The translations under genes and the position numbers were made by a program. From Planctomycetota bacterium (GTDB lineage: Bacteria > Planctomycetota > UBA1135 > JADKAF01), in the NCBI GenBank assembly GCA_016793245.1, contig JAEUHW010000165.1, positions 1-64,000 on the forward strand: DNA of 64,000 nucleotides, written 5' to 3'. Shown one piece after another: positions 37,601 through 47,400 of this stretch. Every line of letters starts with the position of its first letter. Within the stretch, counting starts at the first letter, position 1. The notes under the pieces are model-generated. The model was given only the letters and a program-made list of their open reading frames with translations, had not been told where the DNA came from and did no database searches.

Positions 37601-40303
37601 GAGAAGCTCTGCGTCGTCACCGGCGTCTCGGGCTCGGGCAAGTCCACGCTCGCGTTCGACGTGCTCTTCCAGGAAGGGCAGCGGCGCTACCTCGACACGC
37701 TCTCGCCCTACGCGCGGCAGTTCATCGGGCAGCTCGCGCGCGCCGACGTGGATCGCATCGATGGTGTGCCGCCGGCGATCGCGATCGAGCAGCGCACCAC
37801 TCGCTCAGGTGCCAACTCCACCGTCGCCACGATCACCGAGCTCTGGCACGGCCTCCGCCTGCTCTTCACCAAGGTCGGCGTGCAGCATTGCACGCGCTGC
37901 GGAGCGGCGGTGGAACCGGCGAGCGAGGAGCAGATCGGCGCGCGCGTCTCGCAGCTCGCCGCCGCGCAGCGGCTGGAGCTGCTGGCACCCGTCATCGTGG
38001 GCAAGAAGGGCTTCCACAAGGAGATCTTCGACGCGCTGCACGCGGACGGCATCGAGCGCGCGCGCGTGGATCGCACGTCGGTCGCGGTGCGGCCGGCGCC
38101 CGCGCTCGATCGCTACGCCGAGCACGACATCGACGCCGAGGTCGGCGTCCTCGCGAAGGGCGCGCGCGGAGACGAGGTGCGCGCCCTCGTCGCGCGCGCG
38201 CTGGCGATCGGCGAAGGCACGCTCTTCGCCGTCGCGAAGGGGCGGCAGCACACCTTCTCCACGCGTTCCTTCTGTCTCGCGTGCAGCATCGGCTTCCCGG
38301 CCCCCGATCCGCGGCGCTTCTCCTTCAACTCGCGCCACGGGCGCTGCGACGCCTGCAGCGGCTCGGGTGCGCGCGAGGTCTTCGACGAAGCGAAGCTCGT
38401 CGCGCACCCCGAGCGCCGCCTCGACGATGGCGCGATCCCCGCGCTGCTCGCGAAGCCGTTTCCGAAGTCCTACGCCGCGCGCTTCGCGGTGCAGGTCGAG
38501 GATGCGCTCGGATTCTCGCTCGGCCGGCCGTGGAGCAAGCTCGGCGCGAAGCAACGTGCGCAGGTGCTGCACGGCACGGAGGACTTCCTCGGGCTGCTCG
38601 CCCAGCTCGAGCTCTTCCGCTCGAAGAACGGCGGCGAGGTGTTGGAGGAGCTGCGGGCGGTCGTGAGCTGTCCGGCGTGCGACGGCGCGCGCTTGAACCC
38701 GGCTTCGCGCGCCGTCCGCGTCGCGAGCCGCAGCCTGCCCGAGCTCGCGGCGCTGACCGTGAGCGAGATGGCGCAGTGGGTCGCGCGCACGACACCGAAG
38801 ACCTTCGGCGGTGGCGGCGCCGGCGAAGTGTGGGCGCGCGTGAAGCGCGAGCTCGAGCCGCGCCTGCGCTTCCTCCGCGACGTCGGCCTCGATTACCTGC
38901 GCCTCGATCGACCGGGGCCCACGCTCTCCGGCGGCGAGGCCCAGCGCATCCGCATCGCCGCGTCGCTCGGTTCGAACACCTGCGGCGCGCTCTACGTGCT
39001 CGACGAGCCGACCATCGGCCTGCATCCCTCCGATCACGCGAGCCTGATGGGCACGCTGACCCAGCTTCGCGATCGCGGCAACACGGTCGTCGTCGTCGAG
39101 CACGACGAGGAGACCATCGCGCGCGCCGACCACGTGATCGAGCTCGGTCCCGGTGCAGGGAAGTGGGGCGGGCGCATCGTGCACCAAGGCGATCCCGCGA
39201 GCTTGCGCGCCGATGCCCAGAGCCCGACGGGGCGCGCGCTCGCGGGCAACGGGCGCGGGCGGAGCAATCGGCGCGCTGCGCCGCCCGCCGATGGTCCGTG
39301 GCTCGAGCTCCGCGGCGCCCGCAAGCACAACCTGGACGGCGTCGATCTGCGCGTGCCGCTCGGCGCGCTCACCGTGTTCACCGGGGTCTCCGGCTCGGGC
39401 AAGTCGACGCTGGTGCGCGAAGTGCTCCTGGAGAGCCTGCGCCAAGGCCGGCCCGTCGCCTGCGAGGCTCTGAGCTCCACGGTGCCCATCGAGCGCGTGC
39501 TCGAGGTGGACCAGACGCCGATCGGGCGATCCCCGCGTTCGATCCCGGCGACCTACGTCGGGATCTTCGACGAGATCCGCGCCCTCTTCGCGCGCAGCCC
39601 GGAGGCCGCTTCCCGCGGCTATGGTCCGGGACGCTTCTCGTTCAACGTGAAGGGCGGGCGCTGCGAGACCTGCCAGGGGCACGGCGAAGCGAGCGTCGAG
39701 ATGAGCTTCCTGCCCGCGGCGCGCGTGCCCTGCACCGCGTGCGGGGGGCGGCGCTTCCATCAGGAGACCCTGGAGATCAAGTGGGGCGGGCTCTCCATCG
39801 CCGACGTGCTCGGGCTCACGCTGGAGCAGGCGCGTGAGGTCTTCGCGAACCACCCGCGCATCCGGAGTTTCCTCGAGGTGCTCTGCGAGGTCGGTCTCGG
39901 CTATCTCAGCCTCGGCCAGGAGAGCCCGACGCTCTCCGGCGGCGAGGCGCAGCGGGTGAAGCTCGCCCAGGAGCTCGGGAAGGCGCCGCGAGGGCGGGCG
40001 GTGTACATCCTCGACGAGCCCACCACGGGGCTCTCGCTCTCCGACGTGCGGAAGCTGGTCCGGGTGTTCCACCGGCTGGTGGAGCGCGGCGACTCGCTCT
40101 TCGTGATCGAGCACAGCGCCGAGGTGATGGGGGAGGCCGACTGGATCGTCGACCTCGGGCCGGGCGGCGGGTCAGGCGGCGGTCGGGTCGTCGCCTCGGG
40201 GCCCTTCGCGGAGCTGGTGCGGAAGGGGGCTCGAAAGGGCGGGTCGCGCACCTTGCCGGTGCTCCGCTCCTGGTGGGAGCGCTTCGGGCTGCTGGCGCCG
40301 TAG
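34697..40303 (+). CDS. uvrA: Double-length excinuclease ABC subunit A
   Basis: This 1868-residue protein holds two complete UvrA copies in tandem (junction near residue 945). It recognises DNA damage in nucleotide excision repair with UvrB and UvrC. Four ATPase sets are visible: Walker A GPSGSGKSS (K37), GVSGSGKST in copy 1, and two more GVSGSGKST in copy 2; plus four LSGGE signatures (TLSGGEMQR, SLSGGEAQR, TLSGGEAQR twice). UvrA zinc modules occur twice each, for example CETCEGLG with CPACEGTR and CETCQGHG with CTACGGRR. Ordinary UvrA is about 940 residues and works as a dimer, so the fusion is a covalent dimer. The same double form is known in Chlamydiae and Planctomycetes. The copies have diverged, so each may be specialised. 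Confidence 0.96.
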   Translation: MAEIVLRGCRQHNLKGFDVAFPLGKLSVVTGPSGSGKSSLAFDTLFAEGQRRYVETFSAYARQFLDRMERPAVDAVEGIPPAVAIEQGNRVRSSRSTVATVTELNDYVKLLFARLGVRHCDRCDRPVRRLFPAEIADEALQRGGGELLVGFDVEAHDAEETRRRLIGWGVRRIYAGGALRKLEGEDAPPLGDWIAVLDRVPLGPEKRARLLDAIEQSFSLGQGRLALVDEQGHVQRHGTELRCLPCALSYRPPTPQQLSFNDAQGACPRCHGFGRVIEIDPELVVPNPRLGVGKGALKPLTTPSTTWERRQLRAFLERRGIDLATPYAELGEEERRLLWKGEPGGYEAGVWFGIEPWFAWMETRAYKMHVRVLLSRYRTYQPCADCQATGLQPAALKVRLRGKDVAAVARLTIEEAARFFGAVEIPAHEEKNLRAVHDEVVSRLGYLLEVGLGYLTLDRQSRTLSGGEMQRVNLTAAVGSRLVGTLFVLDEPSVGLHPRDNERLLAILRRLVDAGNTAVVVEHEEDVLRAADHLVDLGPGSGELGGELLVSGDLQQVLAHPRSATARVLREGIRLERRERGALWSAGRLVIRGAAAHNLRDIDVEFPLGRFSCLSGVSGSGKSTLLETVLYRNARRARGEAVSEPGAVRAIEGLDRLAEVVWVDAGGPMRTGKSCLATALHVWGDVRELFAATPAARARGFSASTFSFNTPGGRCETCEGLGVERIEMQFLADVETPCPACEGTRFQDEVLKVECDGRSVDEVLSLTLDEARTWLRARAPKAAAKLDLGCEVGLEYLRLGQSIASLSGGEAQRLKIVAALASGGTPRARRAKRGTLYLFDEPSTGLHGADIEKLFRAFQLLLERGDTVIAIEHHLDLIDAADWVVDLGPEGGVAGGALVGAGTPQELRRNEASATGIWLRKKDALVRPPLAVAAPAAGRAAAERAQRVIALSGVRENNLRDLHLEIPREKLCVVTGVSGSGKSTLAFDVLFQEGQRRYLDTLSPYARQFIGQLARADVDRIDGVPPAIAIEQRTTRSGANSTVATITELWHGLRLLFTKVGVQHCTRCGAAVEPASEEQIGARVSQLAAAQRLELLAPVIVGKKGFHKEIFDALHADGIERARVDRTSVAVRPAPALDRYAEHDIDAEVGVLAKGARGDEVRALVARALAIGEGTLFAVAKGRQHTFSTRSFCLACSIGFPAPDPRRFSFNSRHGRCDACSGSGAREVFDEAKLVAHPERRLDDGAIPALLAKPFPKSYAARFAVQVEDALGFSLGRPWSKLGAKQRAQVLHGTEDFLGLLAQLELFRSKNGGEVLEELRAVVSCPACDGARLNPASRAVRVASRSLPELAALTVSEMAQWVARTTPKTFGGGGAGEVWARVKRELEPRLRFLRDVGLDYLRLDRPGPTLSGGEAQRIRIAASLGSNTCGALYVLDEPTIGLHPSDHASLMGTLTQLRDRGNTVVVVEHDEETIARADHVIELGPGAGKWGGRIVHQGDPASLRADAQSPTGRALAGNGRGRSNRRAAPPADGPWLELRGARKHNLDGVDLRVPLGALTVFTGVSGSGKSTLVREVLLESLRQGRPVACEALSSTVPIERVLEVDQTPIGRSPRSIPATYVGIFDEIRALFARSPEAASRGYGPGRFSFNVKGGRCETCQGHGEASVEMSFLPAARVPCTACGGRRFHQETLEIKWGGLSIADVLGLTLEQAREVFANHPRIRSFLEVLCEVGLGYLSLGQESPTLSGGEAQRVKLAQELGKAPRGRAVYILDEPTTGLSLSDVRKLVRVFHRLVERGDSLFVIEHSAEVMGEADWIVDLGPGGGSGGGRVVASGPFAELVRKGARKGGSRTLPVLRSWWERFGLLAP

Positions 40304-40450
40304 ACCCGCGCCCGCCCCGAGGCGGGAACGGGGGGAGACCGCTCTCGGCCCGCGGCCCGACCCCGGTTCGCCGCCGCCAGAGCTCCGGTCCCCGAAAAAA
40401 AAATCGAACTCGGACGACCGCTTTCGTCGCGTTTTCCCCCCCACAAGGAT

Positions 40451-40634
40451 GCCTGGCGCGGAGGCGACTCCGTCCGGGCAGAGCTACTCCGGTCTTCTCG
40501 AACCCCTCGGCCGGCTCGCCGGCCGCGTGGTCCGTATGCGCATCTCGGGGCCCGCCCCGTTCCCCCACCGATCCTCGGGAGCGGGGCGGCGTCGCGGGAA
40601 GAGGCGTCCGCGCGTCGGCGCGGCCGGCTTTTTT
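40451..40634 (+). ncRNA. Candidate structured RNA or leader ending in a terminator
   Basis: The gap between uvrA and the sigma-factor gene folds into four separate hairpins. They are 40451-40479 (stem GCCTGG with CCGGGC, inner GCGA tetraloop on CGGAG/CTCCG), 40508-40525 (CGGCCGG, loop CTCG, CCGGCCG), 40554-40587 (11-bp stem GCCCCGTTCCC with GGGAGCGGGGC) and 40608-40623 followed by T6. No protein frame is credible. I find none of the conserved motifs of RNase P, SRP, tmRNA or 6S RNA. It may be a small RNA or an attenuating leader. Confidence 0.35.
40608..40634 (+). terminator. Rho-independent terminator or attenuator before the sigma gene
   Basis: CCGCGC, loop GTCG, GCGCGG is followed by CCGGC and TTTTTT. 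It lies about 130 bases before the sigma-factor start, so it ends either uvrA-side transcription or a candidate RNA. Confidence 0.7.
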
Positions 40635-40765
40635 ATGGTGGCGCGTGGGCGGTGGAGGTGCGAACGCACGACCTTCACGAGGGGATGGTCATCCCATCCC
40701 TAGGTGTGGAGGCGGGGAGGCGCTACATTGGCTGCCGCTCCGTCCCTCCGTCCGCCTCCGCCGGC

Positions 40766-41353
40766 ATGGCCTTCTCGCATTCGCAGACGCTCCACCTCCT
40801 GGACCTCGCCCTCCACGGCGACCGGGTGGCGATGAGCGAGCTCCTCGCGCGCCACAAGGGCCGCGTGCTGCGCATCGTGCGCGCGCGGCTCGGGCCGCAG
40901 CTCCGCCAGTACATGGAGTCGCAGGACATCGTGCAGGAGGTGTTCCTGAGCGCCTTGCAGGCCGTCCCGCAGCTCGAGGCCACCGACGAGGCGAAGCTCC
41001 TGCAGTGGCTGAGCTCCATCGTCGAGAACACGCTGCGCGGCAAGTCCGACTACCACGGCGCGCTGAAGCGCACCTCGAGCTTCGAGCCCTTCGATCCCGG
41101 CACGAGCATCCCGCTCCGCGTCGATGCCAGCGCGGAGGACGACGTCATCTCGCGCGAGCGCGAAGAGCTGGTCGACCACGCCGTGAACCAGCTCCCGAAG
41201 GAGCTGCGCGACGTCTTCGTGATGCGCCACTACATGGGGCACTCGTTCCAGCGCATCGCGGAGAGCTTGCCCGGCACCACGGCGAACCAGGTGCGCATGG
41301 CGTATCGCCGCGCTCGCGCGCGCCTCGTGCGGCTGCTCGACGGCAAGCTCTGA
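40766..41353 (+). CDS. ECF sigma-70 factor, planctomycete type
   Basis: This 195-residue protein directs RNA polymerase to a specific promoter set. Region 2 carries QDIVQEVFLSALQ. Region 4 carries LPKELRDVFVMRHYMGHS and the helix-turn-helix-like IAESLPGTTANQVRMAYRRA. The ATG at 40766 fits family length; codons further upstream overlap the terminator region. The next gene, 116 bases downstream, is a transmembrane Ser/Thr kinase. Such sigma-kinase pairs are frequent in Planctomycetes, where phosphorylation may control the sigma factor. No anti-sigma gene is adjacent. Confidence 0.9.
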   Translation: MAFSHSQTLHLLDLALHGDRVAMSELLARHKGRVLRIVRARLGPQLRQYMESQDIVQEVFLSALQAVPQLEATDEAKLLQWLSSIVENTLRGKSDYHGALKRTSSFEPFDPGTSIPLRVDASAEDDVISREREELVDHAVNQLPKELRDVFVMRHYMGHSFQRIAESLPGTTANQVRMAYRRARARLVRLLDGKL

Positions 41354-41469
41354 GATGCCGCGGGACTCGAAGATGCAGCCGCTCCGATGCTCGCTGGCGC
41401 AGCGCCTGACAGCGCTGTCGTTCGCTGGCAAGCCGTCCTTGCTCCGGCTCTGAACGCCGAGCGCCGCGG

Positions 41470-43971
41470 ATGACCGCGCCCGACCCCGACGTCGTCGACG
41501 AGCTCTTCGACCGCTATCTCGAGCTCGATCTCGAGGGCGCCGAAGACGCGCTCGATCGCGCCCTCGCCGAAGCTCCCGACGAGGCGACGCGCGAGGCGCT
41601 GCGGCGCCAGATCGACCTCGATCGACAGGTGCTCTCGGTGGTGCCCGACGTCCTGGACGTGAACCAGCGCCTCGGCAACTACCGCCTCATCGAGGAGATC
41701 GCGCGCGGCGGTCAGGGCATCGTCTACCGCGCCGAGCAACCGTCGCTGAACCGCGACGTCGCGATCAAGGTGCTGCCCCCGGATCGCAGCCAGTCGCGCG
41801 AGCACCGCAAGAAGCTCGCGCAGGAGTCGATGCTCCTCGGCGGACTCCAACACCCCGCGATCGCGAGCGCGATCGAGCTCCTCACCACCGACCGCGGCCT
41901 CTGCTTGGTGATGGGCTACCTGCCGCATCCCTCGCTGCAGCGCATCCTCGAGCTCGCGGCGCAGGAGCAGATCTCTCCTCTCGAGATCGTGCGACGCCAC
42001 TGCACCGCGGCCGGGAGCGCCTCCGTCGATCCCGTGCAGCTCTGCTGCCGCATGATCGAGACCGCCGCGCGCGGGCTCGACGCCGCGCATCGTGCAGGCG
42101 TGCTCCACGGCGACGTGAAGCCGAGCAACCTCCTCCTGAACAAGGAGGGGCATCCCTACCTCATCGACTTCGGTTTGGCCCAGCTCCAGGGCCCGCGCGA
42201 CGAGCAGGGACTCAGCATCCACGGCACGCTGCCCTACGTGGCACCCGAGGTCCTGCAGCGCGGCCAGGGCGCGCTCGCACCTGCTTCCGACGTCTACGGT
42301 CTCGCGGCGACCCTCTACGAGCTGCTCTGCGGCCAGCCGATCTTCCGCGCCGAGCGCTTCCTCGACCTGCTGCGCCAGGCCAAGGAGGAGACGGTTCCGC
42401 CGTTGCGCACGCGCGCGAAGCACCTGCCGCCCGAGCTCGATCTGATCCTCCGGCGCGCGCTCGCGCGCGATCCGGGGCAGCGCACGAAGACCGCGCTCGC
42501 GTTCGCGGAGGAGCTCGCGCGCTTCCGCGAGGGGCGTTCACTCGACACGCGCGGCGAGCCGCTGGGGCTGCGGTTGCGCTTGGCTTGGCGCGTGGCGCGG
42601 CAGAGGCATCGGTTGTGGGTGGGGGCGGGGGTGGCGGCGGCCTTGGTCGTGCTTGCCACGGTTCTCTTCTGGCCGAAGAGCAACTTTGAACGGGTGCTGG
42701 AGGCTCTCGAGCACCAGCGCGAAGAGGGCATCGATGCGCTTCTGATTGCTGCGCTCGACGATGGGTCATTCGTGGCATCTGACCTCGCCCCACATCAGGA
42801 TGTCCTGCGATCCTGGCTTGCGGACAGGATCGGCAAGCGCGAGGCTCGGGCCGCCCGCTGCTACTGCGATGCCCTTCTCCGTCTTGATGGAGACGGCACG
42901 TGGATTAGGTCCGTAGACGCGCGACTTCGAGGGAGAGCCGTCGCGCTGCCTCCTTCAGGCTTCCCGAATGTGCGTATCCAGAGGTCTGATTCCCGCGGAG
43001 AGTTCATTTCTTCGGCCATGGTGCCCGAGATCCTGCCAGGCCCAGTTTTTGTGTTGGACGAGGGGTTCTGGCGGGTCATTTTTGATTCGGTTCCTAACGC
43101 GCCTCGGCCGGCCAGCTATCTCATCCAATGTAAGCAGGGTTTGATTGGTGAGGAGCTCACGCTTTCTGCTCCCTGGAGATTCGAGGATGAGGAGGTTGGG
43201 TGGGTCGAGTTTCGAGATGTGAATACGGCGCTGGGTCAGACTGAGGTTCGGAGCCTCTCGTTCAACTCGAAGGGAATGCGCCGGATCTCGATCGAAGGCC
43301 CATATTGGCTGCAGGTTCAGGAGTTCTCGTTTGGTAGGTTTGAGCGCTTCTGCCAATCTCTCCAGTGGTATGTCGACAACGGCATGAGGCCTCCTTATGT
43401 CCATCCTGGGGACGAATCGTACCGTGTCCTGCTTGATATGGTGAATCAGAGGCGGGTCGAGGACAAGTCTAAGCCTCTGGGGTTTTTGAACTTCTACGAC
43501 GCCTTCGCGGTCGCTACATGGGCTTACGCTCGGCTGCCCACGGAGGCTGAGTGGGAGGGTGCAGCGCGATGGCAGCGTGATGAGAAGTCTCCCTATGGAT
43601 TCGATTGGCCTCAGGATGACTATATTCAGCGGGGAGACATTGGGTGCGATGCCGAAGTTGCCTCGGGGTTCGATACGACGTTCAAGTTCCGTGGCGTGAA
43701 TGACGACCCATTGCCGCCAAGTCGCTGCGGCTTGCTTCACCTGCACGATAACGTTGCAGAGATCACCTCTTCGCTCTACGTAGTAGGCCATGACGTCGAG
43801 CCTCCTGCGTCCGCAACAGAGTTGGTTGTTAAGGGGATGCTCATCGCCGAGAACCTGGATCGGCCGCATCCGGAGCACGGGTTGTCCCCAGCGTGGGCTC
43901 GGTTTCCTATGGGATTCACGCGAGGAAATCGCCGGGCATACCTGGGACTCCGGCTCGCCTACGGAATGTAG
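41470..43971 (+). CDS. Transmembrane Ser/Thr protein kinase with exported sulfatase-modifying-factor-like domain
   Basis: This 833-residue protein has an N-terminal helical segment. The kinase domain (about 71-355) has a glycine loop GGQGIVY (80-86), lysine K100 in VAIKV, HGDVKPSN with catalytic D215 (HGD in place of HRD) and DFG at D233. One membrane helix lies at about 380-403. The exported half ends in a formylglycine-generating-enzyme-like domain (about 605-833) with RLPTEAEWEGAAR, LLHLHDNVAEITSS and RRAYLGLRLAYG. G+C falls from 41 of 60 bases in a kinase line to 31-33 of 60 in exported-part lines. The likely role is sensing outside and signalling inside, perhaps to the adjacent sigma factor. 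Confidence 0.88.
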   Translation: MTAPDPDVVDELFDRYLELDLEGAEDALDRALAEAPDEATREALRRQIDLDRQVLSVVPDVLDVNQRLGNYRLIEEIARGGQGIVYRAEQPSLNRDVAIKVLPPDRSQSREHRKKLAQESMLLGGLQHPAIASAIELLTTDRGLCLVMGYLPHPSLQRILELAAQEQISPLEIVRRHCTAAGSASVDPVQLCCRMIETAARGLDAAHRAGVLHGDVKPSNLLLNKEGHPYLIDFGLAQLQGPRDEQGLSIHGTLPYVAPEVLQRGQGALAPASDVYGLAATLYELLCGQPIFRAERFLDLLRQAKEETVPPLRTRAKHLPPELDLILRRALARDPGQRTKTALAFAEELARFREGRSLDTRGEPLGLRLRLAWRVARQRHRLWVGAGVAAALVVLATVLFWPKSNFERVLEALEHQREEGIDALLIAALDDGSFVASDLAPHQDVLRSWLADRIGKREARAARCYCDALLRLDGDGTWIRSVDARLRGRAVALPPSGFPNVRIQRSDSRGEFISSAMVPEILPGPVFVLDEGFWRVIFDSVPNAPRPASYLIQCKQGLIGEELTLSAPWRFEDEEVGWVEFRDVNTALGQTEVRSLSFNSKGMRRISIEGPYWLQVQEFSFGRFERFCQSLQWYVDNGMRPPYVHPGDESYRVLLDMVNQRRVEDKSKPLGFLNFYDAFAVATWAYARLPTEAEWEGAARWQRDEKSPYGFDWPQDDYIQRGDIGCDAEVASGFDTTFKFRGVNDDPLPPSRCGLLHLHDNVAEITSSLYVVGHDVEPPASATELVVKGMLIAENLDRPHPEHGLSPAWARFPMGFTRGNRRAYLGLRLAYGM

Positions 43972-44150
43972 GAGGCCTCGACCGTATTGCTGGGAAGGAA
44001 GACGCAATATTGGTCATTCTGGCGCGCGGCGTGATGCCTTGGGGCTAGCAGTTCCGACGGCTACAAAGGAGGGGTGGGCGCAATGCGCCTCCACTCCGCA
44101 GCGATGTGGCGCTGCTGAGACCCGCCCTCCTTCAAACCCTGGAACGAATC

Positions 44151-44411
44151 ATGTCCAAGGCCGCTGTCGCTCTCGGTCTGCTCACTCTCTGCGTGTCGCC
44201 TATCTCCGCTGCCGAGATCGGGCATACGAGCCCGATCGTATCGATTGCTTTCGCTCCCGCAGAGTGGATCTACCTGGGTCGGTTCGAGGATCCCGAGACC
44301 GGCGAAATCGTGTATCTGTGGGAGTGGAGCGAGTATCCGCTGCGCACCACGACCTTCACCAAGACCCCGCCGCCCCCGCCGGTCGACCGCCAAGGCATCG
44401 GCCAGTCCTAG
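44151..44411 (+). CDS. Small secreted protein of unknown function
   Basis: This 86-residue protein has a signal peptide (1 to about 21, AVALGLLTLCVSPISAAE). The mature part is short, with AEWIYLGRFEDPETGEIVYLW and a proline run (TPPPPPVD) near the C-terminus. I do not recognise a family. The ATG at 44151 is chosen over an upstream in-frame codon because it starts the signal peptide directly. Base composition is lower in G+C than the chromosome, like the end of the kinase gene before it. The stop overlaps the convergent helicase stop. Confidence 0.6.
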   Translation: MSKAAVALGLLTLCVSPISAAEIGHTSPIVSIAFAPAEWIYLGRFEDPETGEIVYLWEWSEYPLRTTTFTKTPPPPPVDRQGIGQS

Positions 44412-47400
44412 CCCGACCCTTCGTAGGCCCCCGCCCCCCGCGGCCCACGCCCCGTCTCGAATTCGAAGTCGAGCCCGAGGCGGCGGACCTCGTCGAGGCG
44501 GCCGGATTGCAGCAGAGCTCGCTCGACGCACGCGCCGCTCGCTCCCACGAAGAGGAGCGGCCGAGTGCCCCCGGTCTGGTCGTAGCCCGGGAGCTCGTTC
44601 AGGAAGAAGCGGTGTCGCGCCTCCAGGATGCGGCGGTCGAGCACGTGCACGGCGCCGCGGTCGTCGGCGCGGCGCAGCAGGCGGCCGAAGCCCTGGCGGA
44701 ACATCGCCGAGGCGTGCGGTAGGTAGACGTGCCGGCGGTGGATGTCGCCGCCGAGCGCGTTCGCCTGGGCTTCCTGGAAGCGGTCGATCGGGCCGTAGGG
44801 GAGCTTCACCAGCACGACCTGCTCGAGCGTCTCGCCGGGGAAGTCGACGCCGTACCAGAAGGTGTCGAGCCCGAGCAGCACCGCGGGCTCGCGGCCGCGG
44901 AAGAGCTCGGCGAGCTCTTCTTTCGAGCGCCCGCTCATGCCCTGCCAGTAGAGGCGGATGCCGCGCGCGCGGAAGAAGGCCGCGAGGCGCCGCGCGCAGG
45001 CCTCGAGGTCCTGCGCGTTCGTGAAGAGCCCGAGCAAGCGCCCGCGCGAGCGCTCGCCGAGGAAGCCCAGGTAGCGCACGACGTAGTCGAGGTAGCGCTG
45101 CTTGCCGAAGCCGCTGCTCGCGTAGGGCGGCGCGTCTTCGGGCACGACCAGCACCGCACGCTCGTAGTCGAAGGCGCTCGGCGCGCGGAAGGTCGCGACC
45201 GCGCGCGGTGCCGCGCCATCCTTGTCTCGCTCGTCGGGCTCGCGCGTCGCGCGCTCGGCCTCGGCCTGCTCGAGCGCGGCGAGGCCGAGGTAGGCCTTCA
45301 TCGTGTCGAAGCCGCCGCGCAGCCAGGTCGAGGCCGAGAGCAGCACGGCGTGGCCGAGGCGCGGGAAGAGGTGCCGCCCGAGGTAGACCTGCGGGAGCAG
45401 GATCTTCTGCACGAGCTTCCAGCCGCCGTCTTCGCCGCTCTCGACGTCGTAGTGGTACGCCGGATCGAAGCGCGGGCCGTCGTCGCCGAGCGGCAGCCAC
45501 GCCGAGACGTCGGCGGCGATCTCGCCGAGCCCCGTCAGGCTGCGCGCGAGGCGCGCGCGCAAGCGCGTGACCCCGCGCCCGCTCTCGTGCGCGAGCTCGT
45601 CCTGCAAGGTCGCGAGCTGCGTCGAGAACGCGCCGAACTTCTCGAGGAGCCGGCGCTGCGCGGCGACGAGCGGCTCGCCGAGCTCGCTGGCGCCGTATTC
45701 GCGCAGGAGCTCGTGGCGCGCGCCGCGAGGTCGCTCGCCTTCCCGCGCGCTGCGCCAGAGCAGGAACGCGCGCACGCGCTCTTCGAAGTCGTCGAGCTCG
45801 AGCTCGAGCTCGGCGGCCGCGCCGCGCGCGCGCTGCAGCGCTTCGGCGACGGGGTCGCCGTAGAGCTCCTGCGCGGAGCCGGGGAAGAGCGCGTGCAGGC
45901 GCTCGAGCAGTCCAGAGCGTCCGGCGAGTCGCCGCGCCTCGCGCCGCAGATCGCGCGCATCGACCTCGCGGCTCGCGCTGGAGGCCGTCTGGCGATGCAG
46001 GTGATCGCATTCGTCGAAGACGAGGTGCGCGAAGAAGCTCGGATCGCTCAGCACGAAGGCGTGATTGGTGACGATCACGTGCGCGCGCTCGGCGCGCTTC
46101 CGCGCGACGAACGCGGCACAGCGCGCGCGCTCGCTGCGCCGACGACAGCAGAGCGGCTCGGCGGCGGCTTCGCTGCGGAGCCGCGCGAGCGCGCTCTCGT
46201 AGGCGCGCTCGTCGCGCAGCGCGAGAGAGGCGTGGCGCGGCAGGCGATCGAAGTCGCCGAGCGGATCGATGAGGGCGAAGAGCGCGATCGCGGCCCACGC
46301 GAGGTGCTCCTCCAGCGGATCGCCGGCCTCCGGCGCGAGCGAGCCCAACACGCGCGCGCAGACGTAGTTCGAACGCCCTTTCAGCAAGGCGATGCGCGGC
46401 TCTCCGGCCCAGCCGAGCGACGCCAGCAGCTCCGCCGCGCGCGGCAGCTCGCGGTAGTACGCCTGATCCTGCAAGGTGCGCGTGTAGGTCGAGATGCCGA
46501 CGCGGACGTCGGCGCTCACCGCGAAGAGGAGCGAGGGGGCGGCGTAGGCGAGGGTCTTGCCCGTGCCCGTCGGCGCATCGACGAGCAGGAATTCCTGCGC
46601 AGCGTGGGCCTCGGCGATCCGCTGCGCGAGCTCGAGCTGACCCGGTCGGAAGAGCGGCGCTCCGTCGCTCGCCGCGGTCGAGCCCAAGGCGCGCGGCAGC
46701 GCCTCGCGGAACACGCGCTCGACCAGGGACTTCTCCTCGGCCGAACGCGGCAGCAGCTCGTGGACGCTGCGCTGTCGCGCGCGCGGCGGTTCCTCCAGGA
46801 GCTCGGCGAGGCCCGCGGCGAACGCCGGCTCCGCCCGCCCGAGGAGCGACGCCGGGACGGGCAGGCGCTCTTCGCTCTCGAGCTCTCCGTGGCGGCGCTC
46901 TTCGGCGCCGAGGCGCGCGATCAGCGCGGCGAGCAGGTCCGCGGAGGGCTGCTCCTCGGCGCGCGCGGCTTCCGCGGCGCGGCGCCACGCCGAGAGCGCG
47001 AAGCGCCGCACCTCGACCGGTCGCTCGAGGTGCGTCGCGAGCCAGCTCTCGAGCACTTCTCGGAGCGCCGCGGCCGAGAGCGAGACGAGATCCGGCGCCG
47101 CCGGACGGGGCGCTCCCGACCATCCCGGCGGGACCTCGTCCGCGGAGGGGAAGAGCAGCGCGCGCAGGGCGCCGAGCGCGATCCAGCGCGGCGGCGCTTC
47201 CTCGGGCCCATACGCGCGCATCCACCAGGCTTGCGCGGCGCGCGCGTCGGCGCAGAGGACCGGCCGCGAACCGCAGCGCGCGCGCAGCGCCGCGGCAGGC
47301 GTGAGGGGCTCGGCCTCTTCGAGGTCTTCGCGCCCGGCCGCTTCGCCTTCGGAGCCTCCAGCGCTCGTCGCGTCCTCGTCGATGGAGGCGGAGAGCCACT

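Noticed and set aside
40440..40640. RNase P, SRP, tmRNA or 6S RNA.
   Set aside because: None of the conserved core motifs of these RNAs is visible, so only a generic structured-RNA candidate is reported.
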